From positions 99,249 through 163,248 of the forward strand of contig NZ_VUNL01000007.1 of the NCBI RefSeq assembly GCF_009697385.1: DNA of 64,000 nucleotides, in the 5' to 3' direction. The position numbers were made by a program, and so were the translations under genes. The notes below the pieces were generated by a model, which was given only the letters and a program-made list of their open reading frames with translations, was not told the origin of the DNA and made no database searches. Numbering within the stretch: the stretch's first letter is position 1; each line of letters begins with the position of its first letter. The stretch is from Wylensekiella montiformis (GTDB taxonomy: Bacteria > Bacillota > Negativicutes > Selenomonadales > Selenomonadaceae). Below are positions 59,250 to 64,000 of this stretch, piece by piece.

Positions 59250-61307
59250 ATGAAGGTATTCAACTATAACCGGTGGCTGATTCTGTTCATTGTCATCGGA
59301 CTGGCGGCGGCATTGGCGATCGGTGCTCAGCGTCATCAGGTGGAGACGGCCAATCATCAGGTGGATCTGGCCATTGATTATGAAGGTCTGCTGGAACTGG
59401 CCGAGCGGGAGGGGCTTCCGCCCGGGACCGTCATGGAGCAGGCCAAAGAAGCCGGGATTACTTCTCTGGCCGTTTACGAGACGACATTCAAAAAGCTCAA
59501 TGCCAACGGCAAGGCTTCGGCCGTTTCCGGCAGCCAGATTCTGTCCGGTTATCACAGCGGCAGCCTGACCGATCCGGTTTGGCGCCAGCTGGTGGCGGAA
59601 GGCAGGATCGTCGGAACGGAGGTTTATGTTACGGGGCATGATCCGCTGACCTGGCGGGAAGTGAAGGAAGATCTGTTCCGCCGTCTCGGGACGGACCGCG
59701 TCCGCCTTTATACGGTCGGCGGCGAGGAAGTGCTGGCCGTCAAGGCGCACTATGAGTCGTTCCTTAAGATGAACCTCGGCATGCCGACCGATGAAATGAA
59801 GGCGGTCAACGATGCCGGGTTCTATGTTCTGGCGCGTCCAAGCAATTATGAGGACTGTAGTGCGGATGATGTTCAGGCCGTATTCCGGCGTCTGGACGGA
59901 TTCCGGATCTCGGAGGTCGTTTTTTCCGGCACGCAGACGCTCGGGGCGCCGAAGTCGCTGCAGACGACGATCGATGCCATGAAGGAACGGAATATGACCC
60001 TTGGCCTCATCGAGGCGACGACGCAGCTGCAGTTCTACAAGCAGGACGGCATGAATGAGATTGCCAAGGGGCTCGGCTACGATCACGTGGCCCGTCTGTA
60101 TTCCGTGCCGAAGGATGAGCAGCCGAAGCTCAAGCTGGACACGATTGTCGAACGGTGGTCGAATACGGATGAGGAGCGGAATATCCGCATCGATCTGATG
60201 CGCATTTACGACAAGCCGTCGCCGAATATGAGTCTTCTTGCAACCAATATGAAATATTTCCGGGACACGCACGATAAGCTGGCTGCGCATGGCTATACCT
60301 TTGGCCCGGCCGGCACGTTCCAGTCCTTCTATCCGGCCCGCGCCCTGCGCGCTTTGGTCATGGCGGGCGTCGCTGCGGCGGTCGTGCTGTACCTTTCGCT
60401 GATTATTCCTCGTCTCAATGCCCGTCCGCGCATGCAGATGATTTTGTTTGCTTTGTTTGCCGCGCTGTCCGTCGTGCCGGTTCTCATGGGAAATGGTGCC
60501 AAGATTCGCGTTCTGGCGGCGCTGGCCAGTGCCAATGTATTTCCGGCTCTGGCTGTCATGGCGCAGCTGGATCGCGTCCGCGCTTTTCGCGACCGGGCCT
60601 GTGCGTCTCTGCCGCGCCTGATTGTGACGGCGGCGCTGGCGCTGCTGGCGACAGGGGTGCTTTCCTATATCGGTGCGGCTTATCTTTCCGGCTCGCTGGC
60701 CGATACGGAATATTTGCTGGAGTTCCAGATTTTCCGCGGGATCAAGCTCACCTTTGTTCTGCCGCTGGTTCTGGTCGGCATCGCGTTCCTTCAGCGGTTC
60801 GATGTTTTTGACGGCCGCATGGATGATACGGAGGGCGTGGTCAACCAGCTCCGGAAGATTCTGGATATGCCGGTTCGCGTCAAATCGCTGCTGATCCTGT
60901 TTCTGGTGCTGATCGCGGGTGTGGTTTTTGTGGCCCGCAGCGGCCATACATCCGGTATGCCGGTATCGCAGACAGAGCTGCGTTTCCGGGCTTTTCTGGA
61001 GCAGGCGTTTTATGCCCGTCCGCGCACGAAGGAGCTGCTGATCGGTCATCCAGCCTTTATGCTGGCGGCCATGGCCTTTTGGCGCAAGTGGCCGACGATG
61101 ATTTTCTTTGCGTTGGTGCTGGTTGCGACGATCGGTCAGGGCTCGATGGTCGAGACGTTCGCGCATATGCGCACGCCGGTCTATATGTCGTTTATGCGGG
61201 GCATTGGCGGGATTGTCATGGGCGCCGGAATCGGTGCGGAGGCAATGGTCCTGATCGAGCTTTGGCAGGTAATCGTTTCAAAAGCAAAGGGGAGTAAAGC
61301 GGACTAA
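59250..61307 (+). CDS. DUF5693 family membrane protein
   Basis: The 685-residue protein has an N-terminal membrane segment (WLILFIVIGLAAALAIG), a large extracytoplasmic domain (about residues 25-360, with a barrel-like EAGITSLAVYETTF and MKERNMTLGLIEATTQ) and about eight C-terminal membrane helices. The family is typical of Negativicutes and related Firmicutes next to csaB. A role in export or modification of wall polymer is likely but unproven. The next gene starts on its last base (TAATG). Confidence 0.82.
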   Translation: MKVFNYNRWLILFIVIGLAAALAIGAQRHQVETANHQVDLAIDYEGLLELAEREGLPPGTVMEQAKEAGITSLAVYETTFKKLNANGKASAVSGSQILSGYHSGSLTDPVWRQLVAEGRIVGTEVYVTGHDPLTWREVKEDLFRRLGTDRVRLYTVGGEEVLAVKAHYESFLKMNLGMPTDEMKAVNDAGFYVLARPSNYEDCSADDVQAVFRRLDGFRISEVVFSGTQTLGAPKSLQTTIDAMKERNMTLGLIEATTQLQFYKQDGMNEIAKGLGYDHVARLYSVPKDEQPKLKLDTIVERWSNTDEERNIRIDLMRIYDKPSPNMSLLATNMKYFRDTHDKLAAHGYTFGPAGTFQSFYPARALRALVMAGVAAAVVLYLSLIIPRLNARPRMQMILFALFAALSVVPVLMGNGAKIRVLAALASANVFPALAVMAQLDRVRAFRDRACASLPRLIVTAALALLATGVLSYIGAAYLSGSLADTEYLLEFQIFRGIKLTFVLPLVLVGIAFLQRFDVFDGRMDDTEGVVNQLRKILDMPVRVKSLLILFLVLIAGVVFVARSGHTSGMPVSQTELRFRAFLEQAFYARPRTKELLIGHPAFMLAAMAFWRKWPTMIFFALVLVATIGQGSMVETFAHMRTPVYMSFMRGIGGIVMGAGIGAEAMVLIELWQVIVSKAKGSKAD

Positions 61308-62398
61308 TGAGCAGGATCGTCGTATCGGGATATTACGGCTCAAAAAATGCCGGCGATGAAGCCATGCTGGCGGCTATGCTGGAGGTTCTCGGAGATCTCG
61401 ACCCAAAACTTCATATTACTGTGATTTCGGCGGATCCCGAAGACACGCGCCGCCGTCATGGCGTCGATGCGATTTCCTGGCTGGGGCTGCCCGCTATTTT
61501 TCGGGAATTGCGCCGGGCTGACCTTCTGATCAGCGGCGGCGGCAGTCTTTTGCAGAATGTCACCAGCCGCCGCAGCCTTTACTACTATATGGGAATCATT
61601 GCCATGGCTCGTCTGGCCGGTACGAAGGTCATGCTGTACGCGCAGGGGATCGGTCCGATTCTGGGCGGAGTGGCGGAGCATGCGATGCGCTGGCTGGGCA
61701 ACCGGGTGGATCTCATCACGGTCCGCGATCAGGGATCGCTGGCTGAACTGGAGCGTCTGGGCATCCGCAGGCCGCCGATCGAATGTACGGCGGATCCTGT
61801 ATTGGCGATTCATCCCGTTGGCCGGGAGACGGGACGGGCGATATTCCGGGCGTATCATGCGGACGGAGCAAAGCCTGTCGTAGGGATCTCGGTTCGCGAA
61901 TGGCAGGGCTGGACGCATTACAAAAAGGTGCTGGCTGAGGTATCGGACCGCATCGTGCGCGAGCTCGGGGCGCGTGTGGTCTTTGTGCCGATGCAGTTTC
62001 CCGATGATGTGCGGGCGGCGCAGAAGATTGCCGCGCAGACGAAGGAACCCTGCACGATCCTGAAGGATGAATATACGACGAGTGAGTTTCTGTCGCTGGT
62101 CGGCAATATGGATCTGATGCTGGGCATCCGCCTTCATGCGCTGATTTTTGCGGGGGTCATGGGCGTGTCGATGATCGGCATTTCCTATGATCCGAAGATC
62201 GACCGGTTTTTATCCTCTATCGGAGAACAGCCGGTCGGCAATCTGCGCGATGTGACGGCGGATGAGCTCATGGCGGAGATACGCCGCAAGTGGAATGACA
62301 AGCAAACCTTCCGACGTAATAATGCCGATCTCTTAGTCCGGCTGCGCGATCTGGCTGCGCGCAATGCCGAGCTGGCTCTGAATCTGGCACATCGGTAA
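61307..62398 (+). CDS. csaB: Polysaccharide pyruvyl transferase CsaB
   Basis: The 363-residue protein matches CsaB: VVSGYYGSKNAGDEAML at the N terminus, LLISGGGSLLQNVTS, YAQGIGPI and a GIRLHALIFAGVMGV motif in the C-terminal domain. It transfers pyruvate from phosphoenolpyruvate to wall polymer sugars. Pyruvylated polymer is bound by SLH domains of S-layer or outer-membrane tether proteins. The start overlaps the DUF5693 stop. Confidence 0.93.
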   Translation: MSRIVVSGYYGSKNAGDEAMLAAMLEVLGDLDPKLHITVISADPEDTRRRHGVDAISWLGLPAIFRELRRADLLISGGGSLLQNVTSRRSLYYYMGIIAMARLAGTKVMLYAQGIGPILGGVAEHAMRWLGNRVDLITVRDQGSLAELERLGIRRPPIECTADPVLAIHPVGRETGRAIFRAYHADGAKPVVGISVREWQGWTHYKKVLAEVSDRIVRELGARVVFVPMQFPDDVRAAQKIAAQTKEPCTILKDEYTTSEFLSLVGNMDLMLGIRLHALIFAGVMGVSMIGISYDPKIDRFLSSIGEQPVGNLRDVTADELMAEIRRKWNDKQTFRRNNADLLVRLRDLAARNAELALNLAHR

Positions 62399-62490
62399 TG
62401 ACATCCGCATGACACGGGATATTCTATGAGGCATCCGATGCCGGAGCCTGGGAGTACAGGAAAATAAGGGGATAACTTTATACATGAAAA

Positions 62491-62513
62491 GCCGTCCTTC
62501 GGGGCGGCTTTTT
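62491..62513. terminator. Intrinsic terminator after csaB
   Basis: GCCGTCC-TTCG-GGGCGGC is followed by TTTTT and preceded by AAAA, so it can act in both directions. It ends the csaB unit and also lies just beyond the stop of the minus-strand recombinase. Confidence 0.88.
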
Positions 62514-62519
62514 GGTGTC

Positions 62520-63745
62520 TTAGTAGAATTTTACTGTGATGTCTGTGTATGGTTTGCCGCGCCCCGGCCGTTCTCCAAGCTCTATGCTGCGGATGAGGGA
62601 CTGCCAAAGTTCACGCTTCTTGATTTTCGGGAGTATCTTATAGGTCAGCATGAAATCATCAACATCTGACAAGATTCGATTCATGGCTGCCGGGACCGTA
62701 GGCTGCTGCATGGAGAGTCGCGCCAACTCACCTAATTCTTCCTGAAGTCTCACATAGTCCTTCTTGTAGGTGTCTTTATCCAGCAGGCCGTCAACATACA
62801 GGTCTTTCAGGCGGGAAAGCTTCGTGTTGATGACGCTTATCTTGTTCTTGTAGTCGACTATCTTGCCCTGTGACACTCTGACGTCCGCCTCATAGGCTTC
62901 GAGCATTGGACGCATATGGATTTGAGTATGTATCGTTCAAGGACCGCCTCAGAGACGGCTCCGCCAAACTGACAGCCTTTTTCGGCAACGTGAGGGACTC
63001 CAGTATGGTATCTGTTGCCGCACATATAGATAGGATTATGGAATCCACCATCCGCACGGTTACGGTGGCCACGCTTGGCAAGAAGGATATTCCCGCAGGA
63101 AGGGCAGATAACCTTACCTGAGAACAAGAACACTCTCCCGGTAAGTGGGGCACGTTTATTCCGTGAAAGGATAGTTTGGACCTGGTCAAAGGTTTCCGGC
63201 TGGATGATGGCGGGGCAGTAGTCAGGAATGCCATAGCGCACGCCCTTATAGGTTTCGTTCCGCAGTATCCGCCATACGCGCTTTGCATCAAGGAGAATAC
63301 CGAACTGCTCATAGACTTTACGAGCGATAGGGTGGGAAGCATAGCCAGCAAGAATCTGCTGGAAGATGAACTCGACTATATGCCGTTCCTTTTCGATGAC
63401 CACCAGATGCTTATCCTTGATTTCATAGCCAAATGGATGCTTGCCGGTGGTTTCCTCCTTGCGGCGATGCTTTCCTTCGTTGACATACTTGATGCGGTCG
63501 CTGGTTTGGTCGCTCTCGTTCTGGGCAATGGAAAGTTTGAGGTTAAGCAACAGCCGCCCATTTGTCGTGGTGGTATTGTAGTCCTCCTGCGTGCATTCCC
63601 AGTTTACGCCGTACTGGTCGAGAACGTCCTGCACCTTGTAATAATCCCGCACATTGCGGAACCAGCGGTCCAGGCATTTCAATAGGATAATATCTATTCG
63701 GCCAGCGCGCACTGTAGGTTTGTCAATGATGTGAGACCGATAAAA
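62520..63745 (-). pseudogene. Broken large serine recombinase
   Basis: Read on the minus strand, residues such as DIILLKCLDRWFRNVRDYY and LNLKLSIAQNESDQTSDRI are the second half of a serine recombinase catalytic domain, followed by a recombinase domain (HPFGYEIKDKHLVVIEKE) and a zinc ribbon (CPSCGNILLAKRG, then CGNRYH). The N-terminal segment with the catalytic Ser is missing at about 63745, where transposase sequence abuts. A frameshift near 62900 separates the coiled C-terminal part (ADVRVSQGKIVDYKNKISV). It should be inactive, and is the relic of an integrated element. Confidence 0.85.
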
Positions 63746-63753
63746 GTTATCAA

Positions 63754-64000
63754 TTATGGGGCATCCCCATAGATGTAATCCATAATATCGCCTTGGATTT
63801 TTGGGGCTTTTTTCGGTTGAAATACAAGGGATAATGCTTTTTGTCTCTCTTTCGGGGAATCCCATCCAAGAATCTTTGAGGGAATGTCGTTCGAGCGTGT
63901 CAGATAACGGCGCATCTGCAGGTTCAGCTCCTCCAATGAGTAGAAGTGCAGATGATTGTAGAAACGCTCTTGATCATTCCTGTGGCTGCGCTCCACCTTG
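63754..64000 (-). CDS. DDE transposase, C-terminal end, continues beyond the window
   Basis: The minus-strand frame is open to the right edge and encodes KVERSHRNDQERFYNHLHFY, where E is probably the last catalytic residue of a DDE integrase core, then SLEELNLQMRRYLTRSNDIP. This fits an IS-type transposase of the rve (integrase core) family. Its stop at 63754-63756 lies next to the truncated recombinase, so an insertion sequence probably removed the recombinase start. Confidence 0.75.
   Translation of the reverse strand, partial: KVERSHRNDQERFYNHLHFYSLEELNLQMRRYLTRSNDIPSKILGWDSPKERQKALSLVFQPKKAPKIQGDIMDYIYGDAP

Noticed and set aside
58944..61166. Long minus-strand frame opposite DUF5693
   Set aside because: Antisense shadow of a GC-rich gene, with no start signal and no recognisable domains.

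Overview
The window looks like a chromosomal segment of a Negativicutes bacterium, most likely a Selenomonas-type member of the Selenomonadaceae. This rests on the housekeeping block at 50.4-62.4 kb (zinc-ribbon protein, glutamine/arginine-type ABC transporter, cold-shock protein, long-form hpf, secA, prfB, then DUF2993, DUF5693 and csaB), on moderately high GC with strong GGAGG ribosome sites, and on csaB, which in this class fits an envelope held by pyruvylated wall polymer. No rRNA, tRNA or CRISPR array was seen. The taxon is an inference from gene content.

Layout. 1-5.3 kb: end of a surface-polymer region with a cytidylyltransferase-oxidoreductase fusion and a glycerophosphodiesterase, interrupted by an AT-rich DUF4143-type ATPase and flanked by a 201-bp direct repeat. 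5.4-29.8 kb: a long, mostly co-directional glycan locus (CDP-glycerol glycerophosphotransferase, GT32, GT2, GT4 and WbsX-like enzymes, two radical SAM proteins, methyltransferases, TIM-barrel isomerases). At least ten of its proteins carry a small Rossmann-like module at the N terminus, C terminus or in the middle. 29.8-31.3 kb: an AbiEi/AbiEii toxin-antitoxin pair. 31.3-41.4 kb: a SPINDLY-like glycosyltransferase, a lic-type phosphocholine operon (licD broken by an in-frame TGA, then licC, licA, licB), a sulfatase-superfamily protein, glf, a methyltransferase-like protein and a glycosyltransferase. 41.6-48.6 kb: a tight operon of three dynamin-like GTPases, an HNH-type protein and a single-span membrane protein. 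48.7-50.4 kb: a second SPINDLY-like enzyme. 50.4-62.4 kb: the housekeeping block. 62.5-64 kb: a broken large serine recombinase and the end of a DDE transposase on the minus strand.

How it fits together. The left 50 kb builds and decorates a surface polymer (glycerol-phosphate backbone, galactofuranose, possibly phosphocholine, and protein or flagellin O-glycosylation by the SPINDLY-like enzymes). Scattered through it are defence-like modules: a DUF4143 ATPase, a HEPN-like domain fused to the glycerophosphotransferase, a DUF5677-like protein, a SIR2-like protein, an ATPase plus PD-(D/E)xK pair, AbiE, and the dynamin operon, together with decayed remnants of other ATPases. The best candidates for an undescribed system are the dynamin triad with its HNH protein (41.6-48.6 kb) and the ATPase/nuclease pair (15.7-17.4 kb). 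Family names come from motifs read by eye; none was checked by database search.
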